Positions 1 through 10,000 of a stretch of 64,000 nt of DNA are shown here, piece by piece. This DNA comes from Micromonospora rubida (GTDB lineage: Bacteria; Actinomycetota; Actinomycetes; Mycobacteriales; Micromonosporaceae), in NCBI RefSeq assembly GCF_009908295.1, contig NZ_JAAALO010000007.1, positions 279,007 to 343,006 of the forward strand, read 5' to 3'. Position 1 is the stretch's first letter, and each line of letters begins with the position of its first letter. A program made the translations under genes and the position numbers. The notes below the pieces were generated by a model, which worked only from the letters and a program-made list of their open reading frames with translations, was not told the origin of the DNA and searched no databases.

Positions 1-70
1 GCTGCTGCCCGGTGCCCACCCTTCCCCACCCCTGATCGGCCACTCAGCAGGCCACCCCTGGAGCAGGCCG

Positions 71-1315
71 ATGCGTGTCCTCCACGTCAACAAGTTCCTC
101 TACCGCCGCGGCGGCGCCGAGGGCTACCTCCTCGACGTCGCCACACTGCAGCGGGGCGCGGGCGACGAGGTCGCGTACTTCGGCATGGCGCACCCCGACA
201 ACGACGCCCCACTGCCGTACTCGCGGCACTTCCCGCCGCTGGTGGAGCTCGACCCGGCGCCGTCGGGGATCGGCCCGCGCGCGACGGCGGCGGCCCGGAT
301 GATCTGGTCCCCGGCCAGCCGGCGCGGCCTGGCCCGGGTGATCGACGACTTCCGGCCCGACGTGGTCCACCTGCACAACATCTACCACCAGCTCTCGCCG
401 TCGGTGCTGGCCGCGGCGCGGGCCGCGCGGGTGCCCTGCGTGATGACGCTGCACGACTACAAGCTGGCCTGTCCCAGCTACCAGATGCTGGACCGGGGCG
501 CGGTGTGTGACGCCTGCGTGACCGGCGGCCCGCTGCGGGCGGCCCGGCGCCGGTGCAAGGACGGCTCGCTGCCGGCCAGCGGCCTGCTGGCCGTGGAGTC
601 CTGGCTGCACCGCTCCACCCAGGCGTACGGGCCGGTGCAGGCGTTCGTCAGCCCCAGCCGGTTCCTGGCGGGGGTGATGCGCCGGGCGGGAGTCTTCCCG
701 GACCGGATGCACGTGGTGCCGCACTTCGTCGACGTCGCCGTGACGCCCGTGAAGGCGGCCCCGGGCGGGCCGGTGGTCTTCGCCGGCCGGCTGTCGGCCG
801 AGAAGGGCGTCGACGTGCTGGTCGAGGCGCTCGCCCTGCTGCCGCCCGAGGTGTCGCTCGACGTGGCCGGCGACGGCCCGGCCCGCGCTGGGCTGACCGA
901 GCTGGCGCGGCGGCGGGCGCCCGGCCGGGTCCGGTTCCACGGGCGGCTGGACAAGGCCCGGCTGCACGCGCTGGTCCGGTCCGCGGCGGTGGCGGCCGTG
1001 CCGTCGCGGTGGAACGAGAACCAGCCGATGGCCGTGCTGGAGGCGTTCGCCTGCGGCGTGCCCGTGGTCGCCACCGACCTGGGCGGGCTGCCCGAGCTGG
1101 TCACCCCCGGCGTGGACGGCGAGGTGGTCGCCGCCGACGACCCCGCCGCGCTGGCCGCCGCGCTGGGCGGCGTCCTCGCCGACCCGGCGCGGGCGCACGG
1201 GATGGGCCTGGCCGGGCGGTCCCGGGTGGAGCGGGACTTCTCGCCGCGGGCGCACCTGGCCCGGCTGGGCGAGGTCTACGCGACGGCCGCGCGGGCGCTG
1301 CGGGATCCGGCGTGA
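71..1315 (+). CDS. GT4-family glycosyltransferase
   Basis: Predicted cytoplasmic glycosyltransferase of 414 aa, the usual length for family GT4 (GT-B fold), which transfers a sugar from a nucleotide donor. The N-terminus has the GGAE motif (residues 14-17) found where many GT4 enzymes bind the acceptor side, and the C-terminal half carries FAGRLSAEKGVD (about 236-247) and an E-x7-E-type region around PMAVLEAFACGVPVVATDLGGLPE, which is the donor-binding signature. The ATG start has GGAG 7 bases upstream. The stop overlaps the GTG of the next sulfotransferase by a GTGA junction, so glycosylation and sulfation are probably co-expressed, for example on a surface polysaccharide or glycolipid. The acceptor cannot be read from the sequence. 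Confidence 0.9.
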   Translation: MRVLHVNKFLYRRGGAEGYLLDVATLQRGAGDEVAYFGMAHPDNDAPLPYSRHFPPLVELDPAPSGIGPRATAAARMIWSPASRRGLARVIDDFRPDVVHLHNIYHQLSPSVLAAARAARVPCVMTLHDYKLACPSYQMLDRGAVCDACVTGGPLRAARRRCKDGSLPASGLLAVESWLHRSTQAYGPVQAFVSPSRFLAGVMRRAGVFPDRMHVVPHFVDVAVTPVKAAPGGPVVFAGRLSAEKGVDVLVEALALLPPEVSLDVAGDGPARAGLTELARRRAPGRVRFHGRLDKARLHALVRSAAVAAVPSRWNENQPMAVLEAFACGVPVVATDLGGLPELVTPGVDGEVVAADDPAALAAALGGVLADPARAHGMGLAGRSRVERDFSPRAHLARLGEVYATAARALRDPA

Positions 1316-2316
1316 CCCGCCCGGTGCGGGTGCTCTACCTGGCCGGCAGCGGGCGTAGCGGCAGCACCCTGGTCACCACCGTCCTCGGCCAGTACGCCGG
1401 GTTCTTCGCGGCCGGCGAGCTGCGCTACCTGTGGCAGCGCGGCGAGGTGGAGAACCGGCCCTGCGGCTGCGGCCTGCCGTTCCGGGACTGTCCGGTGTGG
1501 CGCGCGGTGCGCCGGGACGTGCCGGTCGACCGGGCCGGCGGGATCGCCGCCGGGCTGCGCGGTCGGCTGCGCCTGCGCGGGGTCCCCGCGCTGCTGCGCC
1601 GCCACCGGAGCGGCCGGCGGGCGGTGCCCGCGCACCCCGACGACGCGGCGCTGGCCGGCCTGTACGCCGCCGTGGCCCGGCACGCCGGGGCGCGGGTGGT
1701 GGTCGACTCGTCGAAGCTGCCGCCGTACGGGGCCCTGGTCGGCGCGCTGCCCGGCGTCGAGCTGCGGGTGCTGCACCTGGTCCGCGACCCGAGGGCCACG
1801 GCCTTCTCCTGGCGGCGGCGCCGGGGGCTCGACGGCGAGGCCGACCAGCGGCTGATGAGCCGGCCTCCGGTGTGGAAGGCGGCCCTGCTGTGGCTGGTCT
1901 GGAACACGCTGACGGCCCGGCTGTGGGCCGGCGACCCGGGCCGCTACCTGCGGGTACGGTACGAGGACCTGACGGCCGACCCGGAGGCGACGCTGGGCCG
2001 GATCGCCGCGTTCGCCGACGCCGGCCCCTGCACCGACACTGACGCCGACGCCGACGCCGACCCGTTCACCGGTTCCCGCGCCGGCCCGTTCACCGGCCCC
2101 GCGACGGTGCGGCTGGCGCCCACCCACTCGGTGGCCGGCAACCCGTCGCGGCACCGCACCGGCCCGGTGCCGATCGCCGCCGACGTCGAGTGGCGGAGCG
2201 GGCTGTCCCGGTGGTCGTACGCCGTGGTGACCGCGCTGACCGCGCCGGGGCTTCGCCGCTTCGGCTACCCGTGGCGCCGGGGCGGCCCGGTGGCACCCCG
2301 GCAGGAGGAGGACTGA
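1312..2316 (+). CDS. sulfotransferase family protein
   Basis: 334 aa, predicted PAPS-dependent sulfotransferase. The N-terminal strand-loop YLAGSGRSGSTLV is the 5'-phosphosulfate-binding loop, and VLHLVRDPRATAFSW (about residues 150-164) is the 3'-phosphate-binding region. The reading frame is open much further upstream, but GTG 1312 is the sensible start because it sits directly before the PAPS loop and overlaps the preceding stop. Oddity: residues about 240-262 form a low-complexity Asp-Ala and repeated Pro-Phe-Thr-Gly stretch that interrupts the C-terminal part. A second sulfotransferase follows at once, so this is a small operon of one GT and two sulfotransferases. Substrate unknown. Confidence 0.85.
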   Translation: MTRPVRVLYLAGSGRSGSTLVTTVLGQYAGFFAAGELRYLWQRGEVENRPCGCGLPFRDCPVWRAVRRDVPVDRAGGIAAGLRGRLRLRGVPALLRRHRSGRRAVPAHPDDAALAGLYAAVARHAGARVVVDSSKLPPYGALVGALPGVELRVLHLVRDPRATAFSWRRRRGLDGEADQRLMSRPPVWKAALLWLVWNTLTARLWAGDPGRYLRVRYEDLTADPEATLGRIAAFADAGPCTDTDADADADPFTGSRAGPFTGPATVRLAPTHSVAGNPSRHRTGPVPIAADVEWRSGLSRWSYAVVTALTAPGLRRFGYPWRRGGPVAPRQEED

Positions 2317-2319
2317 GGG

Positions 2320-3231
2320 ATGTTGGCCGTGGTGGTGGGCACCGGGCGGTGCGGCTCGACCCTCGTGCAGGAGCTGCTGTCCCGGCATCCCGGCGTGGGG
2401 TTCGTCTCCGGCGTCGACGACAAGCTGTCCCGGCTCAACCTCACCGGCCGGTTCAACGGGCCGCTGTACCGGCGGTCGGCGCCCCGCCCGGCCGGCATGA
2501 CGTCGCTGCGGCACAGCCGCCGGCTGCTGGAACGCGGGCGGCTGCGGGTCGCCCCGTCGGAGGCGTACCAACTGCTGGACCGGCACGTGCTGTCCGGCTT
2601 CTCCCGCCCGTGCCGGGACCTGACCGCCGACGACCTCACCCCGCACGTGGCGCGGCGGCTGCGCGCCTTCTTCGACGCCCGGATCGAGCGGCAGCGCTGC
2701 CCGCTGCTGGTGCACCACGTCACCGGCTGGCCGCGCACCGGGTTCCTCCGGGCGGCCTACCCCGGGCTGCGGGTGGTCAACGTGGTCCGCGACGGCCGGG
2801 CCGTCACCAACTCCTGGCTCCAGATGGGCTGGTGGGACGGCTGGCGCGGCCCCGACAACTGGTACCTCGGGCCGCTGCCGGCCGACCTGCGCCGGGAGTG
2901 GGAGGAGTCCGCCCGGTCCTTCCCGGTGCTCGCCGCGCTCGGCTGGAGGATGCTGATGGCGGCGTTCGCCGACGCCCGGGCCGCGCACCCGCCCGGCCAG
3001 TGGCTGGACGTCCGCTACGAGGACCTGCTCGCCGACCCCCGCGCCGAGGTGGCCCGATTGCTCGACTTCCTCGGGCTGGACTGGACGCCGGCGTTCGAGC
3101 GGGGCTTCGGGCGGTACGAGTTCCCCGCCGGGCGGCGGGTGGCGTACCACGACGAGCTGGGCCCCGAGCAGCTCGCGGCCGTCGAGCGGGCCCTGGCCGA
3201 GCCGCTGCGGCAGTGGGGCTACCGGGACTGA
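2320..3231 (+). CDS. sulfotransferase family protein (second copy)
   Basis: 303 aa, PAPS-dependent sulfotransferase fold. The PAPS loop is VVGTGRCGSTLVQELL at residues 5-20 and the 3'-phosphate region is VVNVVRDGRAVTNSWL at about 152-167. A conserved YEDLLADP segment near residue 232 is typical of the family. The gene starts three bases after the previous stop, with a GGAGGAGG stretch about 14 bases upstream and GAGGG closer, so it belongs to the same operon as the GT4 gene and the first sulfotransferase. The two sulfotransferases are clearly divergent from each other and are not a recent duplication. Substrate not determinable. Confidence 0.85.
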   Translation: MLAVVVGTGRCGSTLVQELLSRHPGVGFVSGVDDKLSRLNLTGRFNGPLYRRSAPRPAGMTSLRHSRRLLERGRLRVAPSEAYQLLDRHVLSGFSRPCRDLTADDLTPHVARRLRAFFDARIERQRCPLLVHHVTGWPRTGFLRAAYPGLRVVNVVRDGRAVTNSWLQMGWWDGWRGPDNWYLGPLPADLRREWEESARSFPVLAALGWRMLMAAFADARAAHPPGQWLDVRYEDLLADPRAEVARLLDFLGLDWTPAFERGFGRYEFPAGRRVAYHDELGPEQLAAVERALAEPLRQWGYRD

Positions 3232-3353
3232 CCGCGTCCCCCGGGCGAGGGGGCCACCCGTCGGACCACGCCCGGCGAAGTTCCTACATGTGCAGGTGGT
3301 GACGCCGGTCGCCGGCTCGTAGCGTACGCAGCCTCGGACCTCAAGGAGACTGC

Positions 3354-5249
3354 ATGGCTACAGTGGGAACGCGCTGGCGCACAGGCGTGGCCGTACTGTC
3401 CGCGGCGGTGCTCGCCGCCCTCGGCGCGGCGCCGCAGGCGCTGGCGGCGGACGGCCCGCCGGCGATCGTCGTCCAGGACGGCGTCACCCAGCCGGTGTTC
3501 GGCTACGCCGACGCCATCCGGGAACGGCTCTTCATCGACTCCACCTTCGACAGCGACAACGACGGCCTGCGCGACATCATCGCGTTCGACCTGATGCGGC
3601 CGGCGGCCACCGCGAACGGCCTCAAGGCGCCCGTGGTGATGGACGCCAGCCCCTACTACTCGACGGTCTGCCGGGGCAACGAGTCCGAGTGCAAGGCGGA
3701 CCTCGACGGCGACGGGCTGCTGGACAAGTGGCCGCTGTTCTACGACAACTACTTCGTGCCGCGCGGCTACGCGGTCATCCTGCTGGACATGGTCGGCACC
3801 AACAACTCCACCGGCTGCCCGACCACCAACGCCAACCAGGACAACCTGAGCGCCAAGCAGGCCATCAACTGGCTCAACGGCCGGGCCACCGCCCGCAACG
3901 CCGCGGGTGAGGTCGTCAGGGCGGACTGGCACAACGGCAAAACGGGGATGATCGGCAAGTCGTACGACGGCTCGCTGGCCATGGCCACGGCGGTGACCGG
4001 AGTGAAGGGCCTGACCACGGTCGTGCCCATCAGCGGCCCGACCGAGTACTACGACTACGTGCGCAGCAACGGCGTCGTCACCCGGGGCAACAGCTACGTG
4101 GCGTCGCTGGCCAACACGGTCACCAACCCGGAGCGCCGGGAGTACTGCAAGCCGGTGCGCGACGCGCTGGCCGCCGCCGACGGCGACGAGCACGGCGACT
4201 ACACCGCCTTCTGGAACGAGCGCAGCTACGTCAAGAAGGTCCCCAACGTCACCGCCAGCGTGCTGCTCTACCACGGCCTCAACGACGACAACGTCCGGCC
4301 GGACCACTTCAGCAAGTTCTGGTACGCCCTGGCGGAGAACAACGTGCCGCGCAAGCTGTGGCTGTCCCAGGAGGGCCACGTCGACCCGTTCGACTCGCGC
4401 CGCGCGGTGTGGGTGTCGACGCTGCACCGGTGGTTCGACTTCTGGCTCCAGGGCGTCGCCAACGGCATCATGGACGAGCCGCGGGTGGACCTGGAGCGGT
4501 CCGCCGACGTGTGGGAGACCCACGCCGACTGGCCGGTGCCCGGCAAGGCCGACACCGAGGTGTTCCTCCAGCCCGGCACCACCGGCGCGGGCGGCCTCGG
4601 GCTGGTGCCGACCACGAAGCCGGCGACCGGGGCGTTCCAGGACAGCCGCACGCAGAGCCAGAACACCATGATCCTCAACCCGGACGTGGTGCAGCCCAAC
4701 CGGCTGGCCTTCCTCTCCGAGCCGCTCACCGCGCCGCTGCACATCTCCGGCACCCCGACCGTGCAGCTGCGGGCCTCCGCCGACCAGACCGACACCAACC
4801 TCGGGGCGATCCTGGTCGACTACGGCACCGACGAGCGGGTCGCGCACCGGGCCTCCGGCGAGGGAATCATCACCCTGACCACGGAGGACTGCTGGGGCGA
4901 GAGCAGCCCGACGGACGACGGCTGCTACAAGCAGACGGCGAAGCGGGTGGCCACGGCCGACTACGAGCTGGTCACCAAGGGTGTCATGGACGCCCAGAAC
5001 CGGCAGTCGATCCGCGTCGCCGTGCCGCTGGTGCAGGGGGAGTCGTACAACTTCAGCTTCCCGCTGCTGCCGGAGGACTACGTCTTCAAGCCCGGCCACC
5101 GGATCGGCGTGATCATCGTGGCCAGCTACCCGCAGTACTCCAGCCAGGCGGACACCACCGCCGCGAACCTGCGGGTCGCGCTGAAGAGCAGCAAGGTCGT
5201 CCTGCCCGTGGTCGGCGGCACCGCCGCCGCGCACGCCGCCGGCCTCTGA
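3354..5249 (+). CDS. secreted CocE/NonD or X-Pro dipeptidyl-peptidase-type hydrolase
   Basis: 631 aa exported serine hydrolase. A Sec signal peptide covers residues 1-32, with two arginines, a hydrophobic core and an Ala-x-Ala cleavage region. The alpha/beta-hydrolase nucleophile is Ser in GKSYDG (about residue 203), the motif of family S15 and CocE enzymes. The probable acid is Asp in HGLNDDNV (about 308) and the His is in SQEGHVDP (about 342). A C-terminal jelly-roll domain (about 400-620) is present, as in X-Pro dipeptidyl peptidases. The family cleaves X-Pro dipeptides or small esters. AAGGAG lies 7 bases before the ATG, and a strong terminator follows the stop. It is a monocistronic gene. 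Confidence 0.88.
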   Translation: MATVGTRWRTGVAVLSAAVLAALGAAPQALAADGPPAIVVQDGVTQPVFGYADAIRERLFIDSTFDSDNDGLRDIIAFDLMRPAATANGLKAPVVMDASPYYSTVCRGNESECKADLDGDGLLDKWPLFYDNYFVPRGYAVILLDMVGTNNSTGCPTTNANQDNLSAKQAINWLNGRATARNAAGEVVRADWHNGKTGMIGKSYDGSLAMATAVTGVKGLTTVVPISGPTEYYDYVRSNGVVTRGNSYVASLANTVTNPERREYCKPVRDALAAADGDEHGDYTAFWNERSYVKKVPNVTASVLLYHGLNDDNVRPDHFSKFWYALAENNVPRKLWLSQEGHVDPFDSRRAVWVSTLHRWFDFWLQGVANGIMDEPRVDLERSADVWETHADWPVPGKADTEVFLQPGTTGAGGLGLVPTTKPATGAFQDSRTQSQNTMILNPDVVQPNRLAFLSEPLTAPLHISGTPTVQLRASADQTDTNLGAILVDYGTDERVAHRASGEGIITLTTEDCWGESSPTDDGCYKQTAKRVATADYELVTKGVMDAQNRQSIRVAVPLVQGESYNFSFPLLPEDYVFKPGHRIGVIIVASYPQYSSQADTTAANLRVALKSSKVVLPVVGGTAAAHAAGL

Positions 5250-5286
5250 CCGGCTGACCGGCGGGCCGCCCGGCCCGCCACCGGGG

Positions 5287-5333
5287 CGGCCCGGCGATCG
5301 ACCCTCTGCGGAGGACCGTCGATCGCCGGGCCG
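5287..5333 (+). terminator. rho-independent-type terminator hairpin
   Basis: A perfect 16-bp inverted repeat has its left arm at 5287-5302, right arm at 5318-5333 and a 15-nt loop. It lies 38 bases after the stop of the secreted hydrolase. It lacks a long U tract, as is usual in actinobacteria. Confidence 0.75.
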
Positions 5334-5350
5334 TCCCGCTTCGTCGGCGG

Positions 5351-6172
5351 GTGCGGGGCGGGTGGCTACCCTTGCCGGGGAAGCCGCCGAGGGGAGGACA
5401 CACGTCGCCGACCGCCACCGTGCTCGTGGTCTTCGGCCGCGGCGTGCTGCGTTCCGGGGACACCTGGGCGCTCACCCCGGCCAGCGTCGCCCGCGTGCAG
5501 GCCGCGGTGGAATACGTCGCCGCGAACGAGGCGTCCTTCGCCCGCGCCGCCGGGCAGGGACGGACGCCCCGGATCGTGTTCAGCGGCGGCTGGGCGGAGG
5601 CCGCCGAGGGGGCCCAGCCCCCGCCGCAGGGGTGGCGGGAGGGCGACCTGATGCTGCGCCGGGCGCTCGCCGCCGGCCTCGACCGGCACGCGGAGCTGCG
5701 CGCCGAGACGCGGTCGCGCAGCACGCTGGAGAATCTCCTGCACACCGTCGAGGACGGTCTGCTCGACGGGCACGCCTTCGGCCCGGGGCAGCCGCTGGGC
5801 ATCGTCTCGCACACCTGGCACCTGCCCCGGATCAGGTATCTGGCCCGCCGGGCCCTCGGGCTGCGCGGCGGGGCGCTGCTCGACGTCCACGCCCGCGGCG
5901 GGGAGGCGCTGCCGAGGTGGTGGCGCGAGCCGGCCGCCCGGATCGCGTCCCGGCTGTGGTTCCTCGGGGCCCGCGACGCGGCGGGCCTGCTGCGCCGGGA
6001 ACGCCGGCTGGTGGCGTCGATGCGCCGCGTCGATCGGCTGGCATGCCGCCGCCGGGACGCGGCGGGCGGAGACCGCGCCGTGGTCCCGCCCCGACCCGGT
6101 CCGGGTGCCGCCGACGCGGGCGTGCCCGCGCCCGGACCAGGTCCGGAGAAACCGCCGCGGCGGAGCATGTGA
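5351..6172 (+). CDS. YdcF/DUF218-like protein
   Basis: Up to 273 aa with no signal peptide or clear membrane segment. The region TVLVVFGRGV, RIVFSGG, RSRSTLENLLHTV and IVSHTWHLPRIRYLARRAL follows the order of motifs in the YdcF (DUF218, ElyC/SanA-like) fold, which in other bacteria is linked to envelope biogenesis. The biochemical role is unknown. The start is uncertain: GTG 5351 is the longest option, and TTG 5372 and GTG 5420 are also in frame. A GGGGAGGA sequence at about 5390 favours a start shortly downstream of it. The C-terminal 50 residues are Arg/Pro rich and may be disordered. Confidence 0.65.
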   Translation: MRGGWLPLPGKPPRGGHTSPTATVLVVFGRGVLRSGDTWALTPASVARVQAAVEYVAANEASFARAAGQGRTPRIVFSGGWAEAAEGAQPPPQGWREGDLMLRRALAAGLDRHAELRAETRSRSTLENLLHTVEDGLLDGHAFGPGQPLGIVSHTWHLPRIRYLARRALGLRGGALLDVHARGGEALPRWWREPAARIASRLWFLGARDAAGLLRRERRLVASMRRVDRLACRRRDAAGGDRAVVPPRPGPGAADAGVPAPGPGPEKPPRRSM

Positions 6173-6345
6173 CGGACGGCCGCCGACGGGGTACAGGCTC
6201 CCGAGCTACCGCATCGACCTCGATGAGGACGACGGTCGCGGCGACGTCGAGGAGGTCACGTGGACAGGATGGACGGTCCTTCGGGCGGACGAGCCGGGTG
6301 CGGCGCCGCCGCGGGCGTACCCGGGTGTGGCGTGGGCGGGCGGCG

Positions 6346-7086
6346 GTGATCGTCCTCGCCCCGGTGTACGAGCCGGGTCCCCGCCTGCCCGAGTTCGTCG
6401 CCGAGCTGCGCGACGCCGCTCCCGGCGTCCACGTCGTCGTGGTGGACGACGGCAGCGGACCGGCGTCCGCCCGGGTCCTCGACGAGGCGCGTGACCTCGG
6501 CTGCACCGTTCTGCGGCACGGGACGAACCGGGGCAAGGGCGTGGCCCTGAGGACGGGGTTCCGGCACGTGGCGCGCGCGTGCCCGGGCCACGACGTGGTG
6601 TGCGCCGACGCCGACGGCCAGCACGGCGTCGCCGACGTCCTGCGCGTGGCCCGGCGCGTCGAGGAGACCGGCGTGATGGTGCTGGGCGTACGGCGGTTCG
6701 ACGGCGAGGTGCCGGTGCGCAGCAGGGCCGGCAACGGCCTCACCCGGCTGCTGTTCCGCGCCGCGACCGGTCGCCCCGTGCGGGACACCCAGACCGGGCT
6801 GCGGGCGTACCCGCACGGCCTGCTCGACTGGTTGCTCACGGTCCCCGGCGAGCGCTTCGAGTACGAGATGAACGTCCTGCTGTATGCCGTCCGGGCCGGC
6901 CAGCCCATCGCGCAGACCACGATCGCCACCAGGTACGTGGCCGACAACGCCTCGTCGCACTTCGGGTCGATCACCGACTCCGTGCGGATCTACCTGCCCC
7001 TGCTGCGGTTCGCCGCCTCGGCCCTGCTGACCCCGACCGGGCGCCCCGGCCGGCCCAGCACCGAGACGGCATCCACCAAGACATGA
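6346..7086 (+). CDS. GT2-family glycosyltransferase (polyprenyl-phosphate sugar transferase-like)
   Basis: About 246 aa, GT-A fold. VVVDDGSG (about residues 25-32) and the metal-binding DADGQH (about 83-88) are classic GT2 motifs, and RPVRDTQTGLRAYP is the motif typical of dolichyl/undecaprenyl-phosphate mannosyl- or glucosyl-transferases. No C-terminal membrane helices follow, so it would be a soluble DPM1-like enzyme. The start is unclear: GTG 6346 is in frame and directly precedes the first beta strand, but a better ribosome site (GGAGG at about 6250) drives GTG 6260 in another frame, whose short reading frame ends by a GTGA overlap at 6346. The gene converges on the NRPS gene, with a 10-base gap. 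Confidence 0.8.
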   Translation: MIVLAPVYEPGPRLPEFVAELRDAAPGVHVVVVDDGSGPASARVLDEARDLGCTVLRHGTNRGKGVALRTGFRHVARACPGHDVVCADADGQHGVADVLRVARRVEETGVMVLGVRRFDGEVPVRSRAGNGLTRLLFRAATGRPVRDTQTGLRAYPHGLLDWLLTVPGERFEYEMNVLLYAVRAGQPIAQTTIATRYVADNASSHFGSITDSVRIYLPLLRFAASALLTPTGRPGRPSTETASTKT

Positions 7087-7096
7087 CAAAGCAGTA

Positions 7097-10000
7097 TTAG
7101 GAGCCCACGTCGAGCTGACTCAGCCGGGCGGCGGGGTGGGCGGTCACCTGCTCCAGTAGGCGTCCCAGGCCGCCCACGAGGCGTTCGACGGTTTCCCGGT
7201 GGAACAGGTCGACGCGGTACTCCACGGCGCCGCGCACCCCCTGCGGCCGGCCGTCCGCGTCGCGCCGTTCCGCGAACCGGTACGACAGATCGAACGCCGA
7301 GGCGTGGCTGCCGATCGGCTCCGCCTGCACGCCGAGCCCGGGTAGGGCGACGCCGGATGGGATCGTGGGTCGGGTTCCCGTCCTGACCTGGGCCAGCGGG
7401 TGCCGGCCGGCCGGGTGCACCGGGTCGAGCTGCTCGGCCAGCCGTTCGAAGGGCAGATCCTGGTGCTGGTGTGCGGCCAGTTCCGTGGCCCGCACCCGGA
7501 CCAGCAGTTCCGCGAAGGTCGGGTCCCCGGCGGTGTCGACCCGAGTGACCAGCGTGTTGACGAAGCGTCCGACGAGCCGGTCCAGGGCGGCCTCGGCCCG
7601 ACCGGGCACCGTGACCGCGAACGGCAGATCGGTGCCCGCCCCGGACCGGGTCAGCAGTGCGGCCACCGCTGCCGTGAGCACCATGCCGACGGTCGTGCCG
7701 CCGGCCCCGGCCAGTCCGGCGAGCCGGACATGCAGGTCGGCGTCGATGTCGACCGGGACCAGGTCGACGGGGGACCGCGAGCCGGTCGGCCGGGCCCGGT
7801 CGAACGGCAGCTCCAGTGCGTGCGGAATGCCGTCCAGGTATCCCTTCCAGAAGGCCAACTGCCGCGCCGTGACGCTGCCCGGGTCGTCGGCGTCGCCCAG
7901 CAGATCCCGCTGCCAGAGGACGTGGTCGGCGTACTCCACGGGCAACGGCTGCCAGTGCGGCGCGCGGCCGGCGAGCCGGGCACCGTACGCCTCGGTCAGG
8001 TCGCGCAGCAGCGGATGCCAGGACCACTCGTCGGCGGCGATGTGGTGCAGGACGAGCACGAGCGCCGAGCGGTCCTCGTCCACGAGGAACAGCCTGGCCC
8101 GTACGGCGGGGTGCCGCTGGAGGTCGAAGGGCTCCTGGGCGACGGCCGTGACGGAGTCGGCCAGCTTCTCCGCGCTCACGTGCTCGACGACCAGGGGCGG
8201 CCGGACCGAGGTGGCGTCGACGATCCGCGCGACAGGTCCCCCCTGGTGCTGCGGGAACAGGGTGCGGAGTACGGCGTGCCGGCGTACGACATCGGCGAGC
8301 GCGGCGTCGAGCGCCGCCACGTCGACCCGACCGCTGAGGTGGAGGACGTACGCCCCGTGATCGGCCGGGGAGGTGCCGGGCGTCCGATGGCGGAGCCAGA
8401 GGTGTCGCTGCGCGTGCGACAGGGGCACCACGTCGCCGTCGGTACGCCGGGTCAGCGGCGGACGACCGGTCGCGGCGGTGATCTTCGCGGTGATCGCGGC
8501 GACGGTGGGCGACTCGAACAGCTCCTGGATGCTCACCTCCAGCCCGAGGACCGCCCTGATCCGGGTGACCAGGCGGACAGCGGTGAGCGAGTGTCCCCCC
8601 AGCACGAAGAAGTTGTCGTCCGGGTCCACCACGGGACGGCCGAGCACCTGGGCAAAGAGCTGACAGAGCAGCTCCTCCACCAACGACCGTGGCGCGCGAC
8701 CGGTGGTGGCGGCGAGGGTCGGCTCCGGCAGGGCCGCCCGGTCGAGCTTTCCGTTGACGGTGTGGGGCAGCGCGTCCAGCGGTACGAATGCCGCCGGCAC
8801 CATGTAGCCGGGCAGGACCAGCGAGAGATCGTCGCGGAGCCGGCGCTGGTCCGGCGCGGTCCCGTCGGTGGGCACGACGTATCCGACCAGGCCCTCGTCC
8901 CCGGTCGGCAGGGTGCGGACGGCCACCGCGCCGGCGCGTACCGCCGGATGCCGGGCCAGCGCCGCCTCGACCTCGCCGAGCTCGATCCGGAACCCGCGGA
9001 TCTTGACCTGGTCGTCGGCCCGGCCCAGGTACTCGATGTCGCCGTCCGGGCGGAGCCGGGCGAGGTCACCCGAACGGTAGCCACGGATCGCCCGCCCGTC
9101 GGCGTCGGTCAGCTCGACGAACCGTTGCCGGGTCAGCTCGGGCTGCGCGTGGTACCCGAGCCCGACACCCGGACCGATGACGACGATCTCGCCCACCTCG
9201 CCTGGTGGCACCGGACGGAGCTGGTCGTCGGCCAGCAGGAACGAGGAGTTCGGCAGCGGTACCCCGATGAGGCTGGCCCCCTGGCGCAGGTCGGTTTCGC
9301 GGACCCGGCGGTAGGAGGCGTGGACGGTCGTCTCGGTGATGCCGTACATGTTGATCAGCTCGACCGCCTCGTCGCCGTACTTGGCGACCCACGGCGCCAG
9401 GCTGGAGAAGCGCAGCGCCTCGCCGCCGAACACGACCCGACGCACCGACAACCTGTCGTCGTGCCGCTGCTCCTCGGCGACCAGCTGGGTGAAGGCGGTC
9501 GGCGTCTGGCTGAGCACCGTCACTCCCCGGTCCCGCAGCAGCCGCCGGAACGCGGCCGGGTCCTGGACGGCGGGCTCCGGTACGACGACCACGGAACCGC
9601 CGTGGAGCAGCGCCCCCCACATCTCCCAGACGGCGAAGTCGAAGGCGAAGGAGTGGAACATCGACCACACGTCGTGAGCGTCGAACGCGAAGAGGGAGTC
9701 CGTCGAGTCGAACAGGTGCAGGACGTTGCCGTGCGATATCCGTACGCCCCGGGGCTGGCCGGTCGTGCCCGAGGTGAAGATCATGTACGCGCAGGCGGAG
9801 GAGTCCACCGACGGCGGCGAGTAGCGCAGGTCCCCTGGCCGATCGTGGTCCAGCCGGATCACCGCGGTGCCCGGCGGCAGGTTGCCCGCCAGGTCGCTCG
9901 TCGTGATGACCAGGGCGGGCTCGGCCACGGCGAGGACGCGTTCCAGCCGCGCCCGAGGGCTCGCCGGGTCGAGCGGAACGTACGAGCAGCCCGCCTTGAT

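Noticed and set aside
44..1255. Long antisense open frames opposite most genes, for example at 44-1255, 3219-5234, 52741-54735 and 54745-57021
   Set aside because: They are mirror frames of high-GC coding DNA: Arg/Gly/Pro-rich, with no domains, no ribosome sites and full overlap with well-supported genes.
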